DNA of 64,000 nt from Bog-473 sp963766995 (GTDB taxonomy: Bacteria > Actinomycetota > Acidimicrobiia > Acidimicrobiales > RAAP-2), in the NCBI GenBank assembly GCA_963766995.1, contig CAVYCE010000003.1:1116001-1180000 (forward strand), in the 5' to 3' direction. Both the position numbers and the translations under genes were made by a program. Positions 9,127-16,813 of this stretch are shown here, piece after piece (positions within the stretch are counted from its first letter, which is position 1; each line of letters opens with the position of its first letter). The notes beneath the pieces are model-generated. The model was not told where the DNA came from and ran no database searches. It saw nothing but the letters and a program-made list of their open reading frames with translations.

Positions 9127-9639
9127 TCAGCCTTCAGGAGTGGCCGCATCCAATCGACGGCGAACATCTGATGTGTCCACGCCGAGAGCGCCCAAGAGCA
9201 CCGCAGCAGGATCTGGTGGCTGGAGAGTGAGGATTTGAGTCAGCACTTGCTGGCCCGTGACATAGAGCCTCCGGCGGTTTCGCTTCGACGAGTCCTCGAG
9301 CACTTTCTTTGCGGCCGGTGTCATGCGGAGGCGGTCCTTTTGCGCCACGTCTCTCAGCCTCGGCTTCTTCGGCACAGCGCGCATCGGCAGCGTTGGAGTA
9401 ACAATGTCGGACTCGAGGCCCAGGGTACCCAGGGCTTCATTATCGAGTGACTCAAGGGCCTGGCGAGCTTGTTGCAGGCTCACACCTAGCGCGACTTCAA
9501 TTGAGGGATCCTCGAACAATGCAAGCAACAAGTGATCAGTGCCGTAGCGGCGATCACCTCGGCGACGAGCTTCTTCACTGGCTTGCAGACAGATGGCCCA
9601 GGCGTGAAGCGCTTCGGGCGCAACGGAATCTGTGCTCAT
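9127..9639 (-). CDS. Clp N-terminal-domain protein
   Basis: A 170-residue protein with no ATPase part. Residues about 15-60 match the ClpA/ClpC N-domain repeat (HAWAICLQASEEARRRGDRRYGTDHLLLALFEDP), which binds substrates or adaptors, and a second weaker repeat lies around residues 100-150 (LTPAAKKVLEDSSKRNRR...VLTQILTLQPPDPAAVLLGALGV). The start at 9639 rather than 9717 was chosen because upstream codons overlap the preceding gene. It is the second gene behind the HTH gene at 9648-9848 (2 bp gap) and so is co-expressed from the promoter at 9849-9896. A role as adaptor or decoy for the Clp protease, or as a co-regulator with the HTH protein, is inference. Confidence 0.8.
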   Translation of the reverse strand: MSTDSVAPEALHAWAICLQASEEARRRGDRRYGTDHLLLALFEDPSIEVALGVSLQQARQALESLDNEALGTLGLESDIVTPTLPMRAVPKKPRLRDVAQKDRLRMTPAAKKVLEDSSKRNRRRLYVTGQQVLTQILTLQPPDPAAVLLGALGVDTSDVRRRLDAATPEG

Positions 9640-9641
9640 GA

Positions 9642-9848
9642 CTACTCCTTGTTGTATTTGGTATGCACGGATTGGCGGGTGACGCCCAAGGCGTCGCCGA
9701 TCTGCTGCCAAGACCAACCCATTTCCCGAGCCGTCGCGACATGGTTCGCCTCGACCCTCTCAGCCAGGCGATGGAGCGCCAACGAAGCGCGAAGCCCTAT
9801 TGCTGGGTCATCCGACGAGAGAGACCCGCTGAGATCTTCGATGTTCAT
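9642..9848 (-). CDS. Small helix-turn-helix DNA-binding protein
   Basis: A 68-residue protein whose C-terminal half is a sigma-70 region-4-like helix-turn-helix (ATAREMGWSWQQIGDALGVTRQSVHTKY, about residues 38-65). The N-terminal half is helical and probably dimerises. The gene is first in a two-gene operon with the Clp-N protein. The ATG begins 7 nt after the -10 hexamer, so the mRNA is likely leaderless. Two near-identical inverted repeats cover its own promoter, which suggests autorepression. The paired arrangement of a small HTH gene with a Clp N-domain gene recurs in actinobacteria, to my knowledge without a settled function. Confidence 0.8.
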   Translation of the reverse strand: MNIEDLSGSLSSDDPAIGLRASLALHRLAERVEANHVATAREMGWSWQQIGDALGVTRQSVHTKYNKE

Positions 9849-9896
9849 ACATGTCAGTCTAGACTGACAACCTCAATTTGTCAACCTAAACTGACA
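9849..9896 (-). promoter_or_regulatory. Promoter with two TGTCA-N8-TGACA operators
   Basis: Reading the minus strand, a consensus -35 TTGACA (9884-9879), a 17-bp spacer and a -10 TAGACT (9861-9856) lead to the ATG at 9848, 7 nt further. A perfect 18-bp palindrome TGTCAGTCTAGACTGACA (9852-9869) covers the -10, and a near copy TGTCAACCTAAACTGACA (9879-9896) covers the -35. A repressor at these sites would block the promoter completely; the HTH protein it drives is the obvious candidate. Confidence 0.8.
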
Positions 9897-10471
9897 CACA
9901 AGATTGCCGCGTCGGAGTGTGCCAGGCAGACCATCCCCGTAGGCAGCAACTGACACCATCAGCCATGCGGGCAGGTAGCGACGCGGAACGAAAGTGCACG
10001 AAATACCGGACAGCAGAAGGGCCGACCCTCTCGGATCGGCCCGGACCTGCATGTTGGTGGCGGGGGAACTCGGTGGTGAATCCCCAAACGACTTCGGTTC
10101 TTGGCGAATACCCATGTCGGAGGCCTCCTTTTTCCCTGCACACCTTCGTGCACACGCTTCTGCACATCTTCGAATCGGAATTAAAGGAGAGCTGTCCGAG
10201 ATACCGCGCGAGCCTCACGAAACGAGTGTGCCATGTACAGCTGTCGGTGCACTACCCGGCAGGCGCTGTCGTGACCGGACCGACCATCGGACGTCGGTCA
10301 TTCGTGACATTTCACGCACGGAGCAGGAAATCAATCGGAGGCAATGGCCGCCAGCACATCTAGCGTGGATGCTCGCCTCGCCCGCCAACTGGCCGCTATT
10401 GGACCCAGCAGAGCGGCAATGACGACGAAGATGTCCAGGCTCGGGAAGGTGATGGACGCACTTGTTGCGGC
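9897..10471. other. 575-bp gap without a confident gene
   Basis: No frame here has convincing protein character. One 80-codon minus frame (9873-10115) has a good GGAGG before its ATG, but it runs into the operator at 9879-9896 and has no family features. A hairpin with arms GGGCCGA/TCGGCCC lies at 10019-10042 and has no T-run. The stretch may be a decayed gene between the HTH operon and the ABC exporter. Confidence 0.4.
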
Positions 10472-12151
10472 TTATTCGCCGGCCAGGTCCCGACGGTCGA
10501 ATAGGAAGGCCCCAATCAACGAAGCGGCCACCCCGAGGGCCAGCATGACCGCGTTGCTGGTCCAGTCGGGGGCGGTGGCCGGCGCCGGCGCCAGCTGGTG
10601 CAGGATCGAGGAATCGAGCAACCAACGGCTGGAGTTCACGATCCCGCCTAGGAGCTCAACCAGGAACGACCACGCCAGCACGGCATAGACACCGGCTGAG
10701 GCCAAGCGGGGAGCGACAGCCCACACCAGTGCTCCGATCCCCAAGAGGCAGATGCCGGCAGGAACCGTGTTGAATCCGGCTCCCACGATGTTGGTGAAGC
10801 TGAGCCCGGTGTGCTGCGCTGCCGCACCAAGCCACGAGAACACTCCGCCCAGCAACCCGGCGACCACAACGACCCCGGCGGCTACGCCCAGGCGCCCAAG
10901 CATCCAGCGGGCCCGCGAGACCGGGCGGACCAAAAGGTGCTCGACCCGACCCGTCGCCTCTTCGTGCCGGGCCGAGCTGATCTGCCCGGCAGCGATCAGG
11001 GTGACCAGCAGCGTGATCAATAGGAAGGACACGCCGAGGTAGGCCTTAGCTAACCCGCCGCCCCCACTGAGGCGGCTGAGAGCAGCCTCCACGCTGGGCG
11101 ATGCCTTGAGTGACTGAGCCGCCACCTTGGCACTCGAACCGAGTAGCAATCCGAAGGCGCACACACCGGCCAGCCAGCCGAGGACGGTGGGGCGAATGAG
11201 CCGTAGTGTCAGGCCAATCGGGCCGCCCAGGAGCGCCGAGTGCGAACGCGCCGTCGAGCGGTCGGGCAGGACGCTGGCGCCGAGGTCACGGGTGCCGGCT
11301 AGAGCCACAGCGACGATGGCCAACAACGTAGTGAGTCCGTAGATAAGTACGAGCACGAGGGGCTCAGGGTGAGTGAAGGGCTGCAGCTGCTCGATCCAGC
11401 CGAAGGGTGTCGTCCAGCGCAGCCAACTCAACGAGCTTGACGCGTCCGCCACCATGCGCACGGCGAAGAAGAGCCCGATGGCTCCACCTCCGTAGGCGGC
11501 AGCCTGACGGCGACTGGCTGCGAGCTGGCTGGCCAACGCTCCGGCGGCCATGAACATCACAGCCCCCGAGGTGACGCTCAGGGCATAGAAGAGCGCGGCC
11601 CCGGTGTCGAAGTGAACCTTGGAGCTGTGTCCAATGAGCACGGTCACCACAGCGGTAACGGAGAACACCGACACCAGCCCCGAGCCGAGGCCCGAAAGTG
11701 CCTGCGCTGCTGCAGCACGCCGAGTGGTTTGCCCGGCCAGCAGCAGCTCCCAGCGCCCGGCGTCTTCCTCCCCTCGCATGAGCTTGGTGGAGATAAGCAG
11801 CGCCCACACGGCGCCCATCACGGCCAAAATGCCCAACGACTTCCAGGCCGTGTAGCCGGCCACCGAGGCAAGGTCGTGCGCCGGACCGACCAGTGCATTG
11901 AGTCCACCGCTGGCGCTAAACGATTTGGCCAGAGCTTCTCGTGAAGCCTGCGTCTTATAGGTCGAGGCGTAGGCCAGCGCCTGGGACGCCACGTAGGCCC
12001 CGAAGATGTAGCCCCACAGCGCACCAGAGCGCACGGCCTTACGGGCCGTTCGGCGGCGGACCATTCGGGCCGGGTTCCCACCGGCGGACAGCGGGCCCGA
12101 CATCACAGTCGGCGGCAGCGCTCCGGCGTGCGCCACCACCTCAGTCGGCAT
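10472..12151 (-). CDS. ABC-2 exporter, large permease (antibiotic-exporter type)
   Basis: A 559-residue integral membrane protein with about 12 hydrophobic segments in two similar halves, the size and layout of the double-length ABC-2 permeases annotated as polyketide/ionophore antibiotic exporters. Each half has the conserved polar turn before a membrane segment: GEEDAGRWELLLAGQTTRRAAAAQ in the first and EEATGRVEHLLVRPVSRARWMLG in the second. The ATG at 12151 overlaps the end of the ATPase gene (11 nt overlap), so translation is coupled; a longer reading to 12262 is unlikely. It would move an unknown amphipathic compound outward. It lies at the far end of the DevR-box-controlled leftward unit. 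Confidence 0.85.
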   Translation of the reverse strand: MPTEVVAHAGALPPTVMSGPLSAGGNPARMVRRRTARKAVRSGALWGYIFGAYVASQALAYASTYKTQASREALAKSFSASGGLNALVGPAHDLASVAGYTAWKSLGILAVMGAVWALLISTKLMRGEEDAGRWELLLAGQTTRRAAAAQALSGLGSGLVSVFSVTAVVTVLIGHSSKVHFDTGAALFYALSVTSGAVMFMAAGALASQLAASRRQAAAYGGGAIGLFFAVRMVADASSSLSWLRWTTPFGWIEQLQPFTHPEPLVLVLIYGLTTLLAIVAVALAGTRDLGASVLPDRSTARSHSALLGGPIGLTLRLIRPTVLGWLAGVCAFGLLLGSSAKVAAQSLKASPSVEAALSRLSGGGGLAKAYLGVSFLLITLLVTLIAAGQISSARHEEATGRVEHLLVRPVSRARWMLGRLGVAAGVVVVAGLLGGVFSWLGAAAQHTGLSFTNIVGAGFNTVPAGICLLGIGALVWAVAPRLASAGVYAVLAWSFLVELLGGIVNSSRWLLDSSILHQLAPAPATAPDWTSNAVMLALGVAASLIGAFLFDRRDLAGE

Positions 12152-13037
12152 CAGCCGAAGCTCCGTAGTGCGCCATGAAGATCTCTTCGAGGCTGGGCTC
12201 ACGGCTGAGCAGTTCATGCACACTCGAGTTCGCCAGCACCTTGAGAAGTGGCTCGACCGCACCCTGTACTTGGCAGGTGACCACGTTCCCTTCGACGCTG
12301 ATGGCGCTCACCCCAGGGACTCGGGAGAGGTCCGGCACCGAGCCGTCGAAGGTAGCGGTCACACTGAGGGAAGAGAGGTGGCGCATCTGGGCCAAGGTGC
12401 CGACGTCGACCAGCTTCCCAGCACGCAAGATGCCGACCCGATCGCACAGGGCTTCAACCTCGGAGAGGATGTGGCTGGACAAGAACACGCTCTGGCCGCG
12501 CTCTTTGGCCTCGTGCACGCTGTGGCGGAAGGCTTGCTCCATCAAAGGGTCGAGGCCGCTGGTGGGCTCATCGAGAATCAAGAGATCCGGACGGGTCATC
12601 AACGCCGCGATGAGGAGCACCTTCTGGCGGTTGCCCTTCGAGTACGCCCGCACCTTCTTGGTTGGATCGAGTTCGAAGCGCTCAATGAGGAGGTCCCTGT
12701 AGGGAGCGTCGATCTGGCCTTGGACCTGACCGAGCAGGTGCAAGGTCTCCGCCCCCGTGAGGTTGGGCCACAGATTCGCTTCGCCCGGGACGTAGGCCAG
12801 GTGCCGATGCACCTCGACGGCCCGGCGTTGGCTGTCGAGACCGAAGATTTTGCTGCTCCCAGCTGTTGGATGGATCAGACCAAGCAAGAGCCGGATGGTG
12901 GTGGTCTTGCCCGCCCCATTAGGGCCGAGATAGCCCAGGACCTCGCCGGCCGCCACCTCGAGGTTCAGGTCGCTCAGCACTTCGGTGCCGCTGTAGGCCT
13001 TGGTCAGGCCGGTGGTCGTGATGGCTGGGGTGCTCAT
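12141..13037 (-). CDS. ABC transporter ATP-binding protein
   Basis: A 298-residue ATPase. Walker A is GPNGAGKTT (about residues 39-47), the signature is a YSKGNRQK form of the usual LSGGQ, and Walker B with catalytic Glu is LLILDEPTSGLD; the switch His is in LSSHILSEVEALCDRVGIL. The C-terminal extension of about 80 residues is typical of drug-exporter ATPases (DrrA type). The ATG at 13037 follows GAGGAG. It pairs with the overlapping permease gene. A strong 16-bp hairpin just upstream separates it from the membrane-protein gene at 13148, so read-through from the DevR-type promoter may be partial. Confidence 0.92.
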   Translation of the reverse strand: MSTPAITTTGLTKAYSGTEVLSDLNLEVAAGEVLGYLGPNGAGKTTTIRLLLGLIHPTAGSSKIFGLDSQRRAVEVHRHLAYVPGEANLWPNLTGAETLHLLGQVQGQIDAPYRDLLIERFELDPTKKVRAYSKGNRQKVLLIAALMTRPDLLILDEPTSGLDPLMEQAFRHSVHEAKERGQSVFLSSHILSEVEALCDRVGILRAGKLVDVGTLAQMRHLSSLSVTATFDGSVPDLSRVPGVSAISVEGNVVTCQVQGAVEPLLKVLANSSVHELLSREPSLEEIFMAHYGASADAD

Positions 13038-13083
13038 GAACGAAGTCTTCTCCTCGGTTGTGCCCGCACCTGGGATCGTGACG

Positions 13084-13123
13084 CGCTCCACCCGGCCCGC
13101 AGACAGCCGGGCCGGGTGGAGCG
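13084..13123 (-). terminator. Strong 16-bp hairpin between membrane-protein gene and ABC genes
   Basis: A perfect 16-bp stem (13084-13099 with 13108-13123, arms CGCTCCACCCGGCCCG / CGGGCCGGGTGGAGCG) closes an 8-nt loop. It begins about 25 bp after the stop of the gene ending at 13148 and about 47 bp before the ABC ATPase start. There is no T-run in either direction, so it may be a partial terminator or an mRNA-stabilising element that sets the ratio of the two parts of the operon. Confidence 0.6.
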
Positions 13124-13147
13124 TCACTACACGGTGGGGTCGTTGGC

Positions 13148-13771
13148 TCAGGCGGTGGCCAGGGCTCCTCGACGCACCGGGGCGGTGTGGACGGCCAACT
13201 CCTTGGCCTCATCGGTTCGGCGAGCGTGCCAGAAGCCGAAGGCCACCAGCAGCATCATGAGTCCGGCCAGGATGAAGGCCGAGACGCCGGCCACCAAGGC
13301 GATGGTGGCGAAGGTCCCGAAGGCGTAGGCCTCGAGCAGCAGGCCACGAAGCGTGGTGCCCTGGAAGACAGTCTGCACCTTGCCTTCAGCGGCGGTGTAG
13401 GCGGCCGAACCCTTGGGTAGGGCCATGGCGGCCGCACTCAGCTGGGCGTAGGTCTTGCCGCCACCGATCTCGGCCAGGTGCACCGCGATGAAGTCGTTGG
13501 CGTAGACCTCAGCCTGGGCACCGGTCGTAAGGGGCTCTCCGGCGTACTTGGAAACCGTGCCGATCATCGATGGCGTGATCTCCGATCCCGCCACCGGGTG
13601 GGCAAAAGCCGCCTTGGACGGGAACACGATCTGCTGCTCAGCCAGCTGGTTGTGCACGTTGGAGTTGGCGAAGCTATAGCCCCACATCAAAAGTCCACCG
13701 GCCACCACCAGCACAACCACCATCAAAAGTCCGCCGGCACTGGCCAGCAGGTCGAACACTTTGCGTTGCAT
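13148..13771 (-). CDS. Conserved membrane protein, first gene of a DevR-box unit
   Basis: A 207-residue protein with one N-terminal membrane helix (about residues 9-31, LLASAGGLLMVVVLVVAGGL), an extracytoplasmic region of about 110 residues without cysteines and one or two C-terminal helices (about 145-182), ending in a basic cytoplasmic tail. AAGGAG stands 7 nt before the ATG. I do not recognise a characterised family; similar small membrane proteins are found in actinobacteria. Two DosR-type boxes and a -10-like GACAAT lie upstream, so it is probably induced together with the arginine and stress genes. It may accompany the ABC exporter downstream. Confidence 0.7.
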   Translation of the reverse strand: MQRKVFDLLASAGGLLMVVVLVVAGGLLMWGYSFANSNVHNQLAEQQIVFPSKAAFAHPVAGSEITPSMIGTVSKYAGEPLTTGAQAEVYANDFIAVHLAEIGGGKTYAQLSAAAMALPKGSAAYTAAEGKVQTVFQGTTLRGLLLEAYAFGTFATIALVAGVSAFILAGLMMLLVAFGFWHARRTDEAKELAVHTAPVRRGALATA

Positions 13772-13824
13772 TGTTTTGCTCCTTGTTCACACATGACCCC
13801 TCCGTGTGAGGTGATCTGCATCTC

Positions 13825-13889
13825 ATTGTCCGGTGACCAGAGCGCAAAAGAATGGGTGCAAAGGTCCCATTGGAGAGGACCTTGGTCCC
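13825..13889 (-). promoter_or_regulatory. DevR-type promoter, leftward (membrane protein and ABC exporter)
   Basis: On the minus strand a strong box (13876-13889, AGGACCTTGGTCCC as read on the plus strand, 13 of 14 to GGGACYWWRGTCCC) is followed 21 bp on by a weaker one (13855-13868, 11 of 14). Exactly 24 nt after the weaker box lies GACAAT (13830-13825), a good -10. The inferred start of transcription is near 13817, leaving a 46-nt leader with a Shine-Dalgarno before the gene at 13771. Confidence 0.7.
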
Positions 13890-13917
13890 TCGAAGACCCA
13901 GCACTCATGAGGCACTA

Positions 13918-13961
13918 AGGACCAAAGTCCCTAGTGCCTCGGGCTGCCCGTGGTGTGCAAT
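13918..13961 (+). promoter_or_regulatory. DevR-type promoter, rightward
   Basis: Box AGGACCAAAGTCCC (13918-13931, 13 of 14) sits inside a longer near-palindrome, 13911-13938, with arms GGCACTA/TAGTGCC. Exactly 24 nt after the box is TGCAAT (13956-13961), a -10-like hexamer, giving a start near 13969. The box is 42 bp (four helical turns) from the leftward box at 13876, so one DevR array may serve both directions. Confidence 0.6.
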
Positions 13962-14043
13962 GGGGACAGGGAATTCGTGCCCAGCTCCGCGCAGCATCTA
14001 CATCCCAGGGGAGCCGGGTCGCGAGGGGAAGAGGGGGCATCAC

Positions 14044-14235
14044 GTGAAGGTCTTGAGCGAAGCGGTCTGCCGGTTTTGCGTCGTCAGCCCGTGTCCACCG
14101 ACCGCGCCTATTTCGGCCGTCTGTATGGCGTCGATGCAACGTGCCATTGAGGCGTCCCAGCGCGACGTGGAGCAAGCACTCGTGTCCTTCAGCGTTTTGG
14201 CCGAGCCCCAGGCGGAGTCCAGCGGGCTCAACTGA
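14044..14235 (+). CDS. Small cysteine-containing protein downstream of a DevR-type promoter
   Basis: A GTG at 14044, preceded by GAGGGGG, opens a 63-codon frame beginning VKVLSEAVCRFCVVSPCPP, with four cysteines in the first 28 residues (CxxC then two single Cys) and a helical, acidic C-terminus (AIEASQRDVEQALVSFSVL). I do not recognise a family. It lies about 75 nt after the inferred start of the rightward DevR-type promoter, its best support. Longer in-frame starts would translate the DevR boxes and are rejected. A metal- or redox-binding role is only a guess. Confidence 0.4.
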   Translation: MKVLSEAVCRFCVVSPCPPTAPISAVCMASMQRAIEASQRDVEQALVSFSVLAEPQAESSGLN

Positions 14236-14289
14236 CAAGACCGCTGCACGTAACCACTCGCACCGCATCAACGGACTTCCAGCAGCGTG

Positions 14290-14769
14290 CTACCTCGTGG
14301 CGGCGATGCCGCTGACTTGGACCACCTCTTCTCGGAAAACCATTACCGGGCAGTGCGCATGAGCCACGCAATGCTCGCTGACTGATCCGAGCAGCATGCC
14401 AACGAACTCGCCGTGCCCCCGATTGGCCACCACCAAGAGATCGGCACCGACTGAAGCGTCCACCAAGATCGGTGCCGGGTGACCCTGCAGGACCCTTCCC
14501 TCGATGACCTGATTGGGGAACTCGACTCGCAGTTGCCCGATCAGAACGTCAAGCACCTGTTCGGCGCTCATCTCAGGATCGAAGTCACCGGGTATCGGGA
14601 AGGCCCAGCCAAGATTGGCAGGCCAATCCCAGGCCACGATGACCTCCGTTGCGCTGTCGGTGAGCGCTGCATAGTTCAGCGCCCATCTCAGCGCGGCGAT
14701 GGAAGCTGGGGAACCATCACTCCCGGCGACGACTCGGTGGTAGCTCGAGAACCCGTGTGAAGTGGGCAT
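14290..14769 (-). CDS. Universal stress protein, last gene of the arginine deiminase operon
   Basis: A 159-residue single-domain Usp. The N-terminal strand and nucleotide loop is RVVAGSDGSPASIAALRWAL; the ATP-binding signature is the GHGEFVGMLLGSVSEHC stretch (G-x2-G-x9-G-S, about residues 118-134), so it is likely an ATP-binding Usp. TAGGAGGACAG lies before the ATG. It follows arcC by 11 bp, so it is co-transcribed with the arginine genes from the DevR-box promoter near 19.7 kb. In mycobacteria several Usp genes belong to the DosR regulon. Confidence 0.9.
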   Translation of the reverse strand: MPTSHGFSSYHRVVAGSDGSPASIAALRWALNYAALTDSATEVIVAWDWPANLGWAFPIPGDFDPEMSAEQVLDVLIGQLRVEFPNQVIEGRVLQGHPAPILVDASVGADLLVVANRGHGEFVGMLLGSVSEHCVAHAHCPVMVFREEVVQVSGIAATR

Positions 14770-14780
14770 GATCTGTCCTC

Positions 14781-15743
14781 CTATCGGCTGTGCGTTGCGG
14801 CCAGGGCAGCTCGACCATCGGCTTCGGAATTGCTCTGACTGCTTGTCACAACCGTCCCCACATCGCTAAGCAGGAGCAACGCAGCGTCGGCCAACCGGCC
14901 AATAGCAGCCTTGCCGCCGGTGCGCTCGACGAATTGGCATGCTGCCTCGATCTTGGGGCCCATGGAACCCGCCGGGAAATCCAGCGCTCGAAGCTGTTCG
15001 ACGCTGGTCTGCCCGATGGCCCGAGCTTGTGGTGTGCCGAAGTCGACCTGGACATTGGCCACATCGGTGAGCAGCAGCAATACGTCGGCATTGAGCTCTT
15101 CGGCCAGGAGGGCCGCCGTCATGTCCTTGTCGATCACCGCCTCAACCCCGCTGAGAAGACCGTCACTCCCAACGACAACCGGCACGCCGCCGCCGCCGGC
15201 GCAGATTACGGTGGCACCTCGGTTGACCAGTGCCCTGATGTCATCGAGTTCGACGATGTCTTGGGGCTCGGGAGAGGCCACCACCCGACGCCATGAGGTG
15301 CCGTCGGCCTTCACGGTCCATCCCCTTTGGGCTGCCAGTTGGTCAGCCACCTCATTGGTGTAGATCGGCCCCACGAACTTGGTCGGGTTGGAGAAGGCCG
15401 GGTCCAGCGCGTCGACCACCGTGCGGGTGAGAAGGCACACCGCGTCGTGTCCGGGCATGGTGCGCTCAATGGCACTGAGCAGCCAGTTCCCAATGAGACC
15501 CTGGGTCTCGGCCACCAAGGCATCGAAGGGGTAGGGGTGACTGAGGGCGGTGTCGGCCGCACTCTCGAGGGCGAGCACGCCAACCTGGGGACCGTTGCCG
15601 TGGGTGATGATCACGTCGTGATCCCGGATGAGTGGGGCCAGTGCCTGAGCTGCTTGAGCAACATGGGATTCTTGGATGTTCGAGTCCGGCGATTCGCCGC
15701 GCTCGAGAAGGGCGTTGCCACCTAGGGCGACCACGATCCTCAT
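14781..15743 (-). CDS. arcC: Carbamate kinase
   Basis: A 320-residue amino-acid-kinase-fold enzyme that makes ATP from carbamoyl phosphate and ADP, releasing ammonia and CO2: the energy-yielding last step of the arginine deiminase pathway. The N-terminus MRIVVALGGNALLERGE is the family's signature, followed by ITHGNGPQVG (about residues 46-55), CAGGGGVPVV and DKDMTAALLAEELNADVLLLLTDV. Length matches the family. The ATG overlaps the arcB stop codon (4-nt overlap), so translation is coupled. It is third of the catabolic genes in the operon. Confidence 0.95.
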   Translation of the reverse strand: MRIVVALGGNALLERGESPDSNIQESHVAQAAQALAPLIRDHDVIITHGNGPQVGVLALESAADTALSHPYPFDALVAETQGLIGNWLLSAIERTMPGHDAVCLLTRTVVDALDPAFSNPTKFVGPIYTNEVADQLAAQRGWTVKADGTSWRRVVASPEPQDIVELDDIRALVNRGATVICAGGGGVPVVVGSDGLLSGVEAVIDKDMTAALLAEELNADVLLLLTDVANVQVDFGTPQARAIGQTSVEQLRALDFPAGSMGPKIEAACQFVERTGGKAAIGRLADAALLLLSDVGTVVTSSQSNSEADGRAALAATHSR

Positions 15744-16756
15744 GACCCGGTCACCTCCTCAGACCGTCCAAGTGTGGCCACCATGACGGCCTTGATGGTG
15801 TGGAGCCGATTCTCCGCCTGGTCGAAAACCACAGAGGCAGGCGACTCGAACACCTCGTCGGTCACCTCAAGGGCAGCCAGGTTGAACTTGTCGTAAATCA
15901 TCTCTCCGACTTCGGTCTGGCGGTTGTGCATGGCCGGCAGACAGTGCATGAACTTGGTGTCGGGGTTGCCGGTCATGTCCATGACATGGGTGGTGACGGC
16001 GAAGTCTCGAAGCTCTTCAATGCGGCTGGTCCACACTTCGGTTGGCTCACCCATGGACACCCAGACATCGGTGTAGAGGAAGTCGGCACCTCGCACGGCC
16101 GCCTCGATGTCATAGGTGATGGTGATGCGGGCGCCACTGAACTCGGCCAGGCTGCGAGCGATCTCTTGGATCCCGGCGTCCGGCCACAAGGCCTTGGGAG
16201 CACAGATACGCACGTCCATGCCCAGTAGGGCACCGGTCACCAACAGCGAGTTGGCCGTGTTGTTGCGGGCATCGCCGAGATAGCAGTAGGTGATCTGCTC
16301 AAGGGGCTTGGTCGAGTGGTCACGCATGGTGAGAATGTCGGCCAGCATCTGGGTGGGGTGCCACCGGTCAGTCAGTCCGTTCCACACCGGCACGCCGGCA
16401 TACTGCGCCAGCTCCTCGACGTCTTGGTGGGCGAAACCCCGAAACTCGATGCCGTCGTACATGCGGCCGAGCACCCGGGCCGTGTCCTTGGCGCTCTCCT
16501 TCTTGCCCAGCTGGGTTTCGCCCGGTCCGAGGTAGCTGACGTGCGCCCCCTGGTCGTGGGCGGCCACCTCAAAGGCAGAGCGGGTCCGGGTCGAGGTCTT
16601 CTCGAAAATGAGGGCGATGTTGCGCCCAACCAGCGCCAGGTGCTCTGCGTGGTTGCGCTTGTTGACTCGCAGGGAAGCGGCCAGGTCAATGAGCCCGACG
16701 AACTCCTCTTTGGTGAAGTCAACCTCTTTGAGGAAGCTGCGTCCGGTGAGGTTCAT
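15740..16756 (-). CDS. arcB: Ornithine carbamoyltransferase, catabolic
   Basis: A 338-residue enzyme that phosphorolyses citrulline to ornithine and carbamoyl phosphate. The carbamoyl-phosphate loop is STRTRSAFEVA (about residues 54-64), the second site is HPTQMLADI, and the catalytic Cys lies in MHCLPAMHN (about residue 272) before the C-terminal RLHTIKAVMVATLG. The length and the company of arcA and arcC argue for the catabolic rather than the biosynthetic enzyme. GGAG lies 8 nt before the start. It follows arcA by 57 bp. Confidence 0.95.
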   Translation of the reverse strand: MNLTGRSFLKEVDFTKEEFVGLIDLAASLRVNKRNHAEHLALVGRNIALIFEKTSTRTRSAFEVAAHDQGAHVSYLGPGETQLGKKESAKDTARVLGRMYDGIEFRGFAHQDVEELAQYAGVPVWNGLTDRWHPTQMLADILTMRDHSTKPLEQITYCYLGDARNNTANSLLVTGALLGMDVRICAPKALWPDAGIQEIARSLAEFSGARITITYDIEAAVRGADFLYTDVWVSMGEPTEVWTSRIEELRDFAVTTHVMDMTGNPDTKFMHCLPAMHNRQTEVGEMIYDKFNLAALEVTDEVFESPASVVFDQAENRLHTIKAVMVATLGRSEEVTGS

Positions 16757-16813
16757 GCTGTGCTCCGTTTCGTAAATGGTGCAGTGATTGGTCAGGAGTG
16801 GGCGAGGTCCGGC

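Noticed and set aside
10019..10042. Hairpin as part of a structured RNA or riboswitch
   Set aside because: One 7-bp stem with no conserved neighbourhood or downstream gene in range.
12168..13328. 386-codon plus frame opposite the ABC ATPase
   Set aside because: Mirror of the ATPase gene, low complexity, no motifs.
13911..13938. Near-palindrome GGCACTA...TAGTGCC as a terminator
   Set aside because: It is centred on a DevR box and not followed by a T-run; operator more likely.
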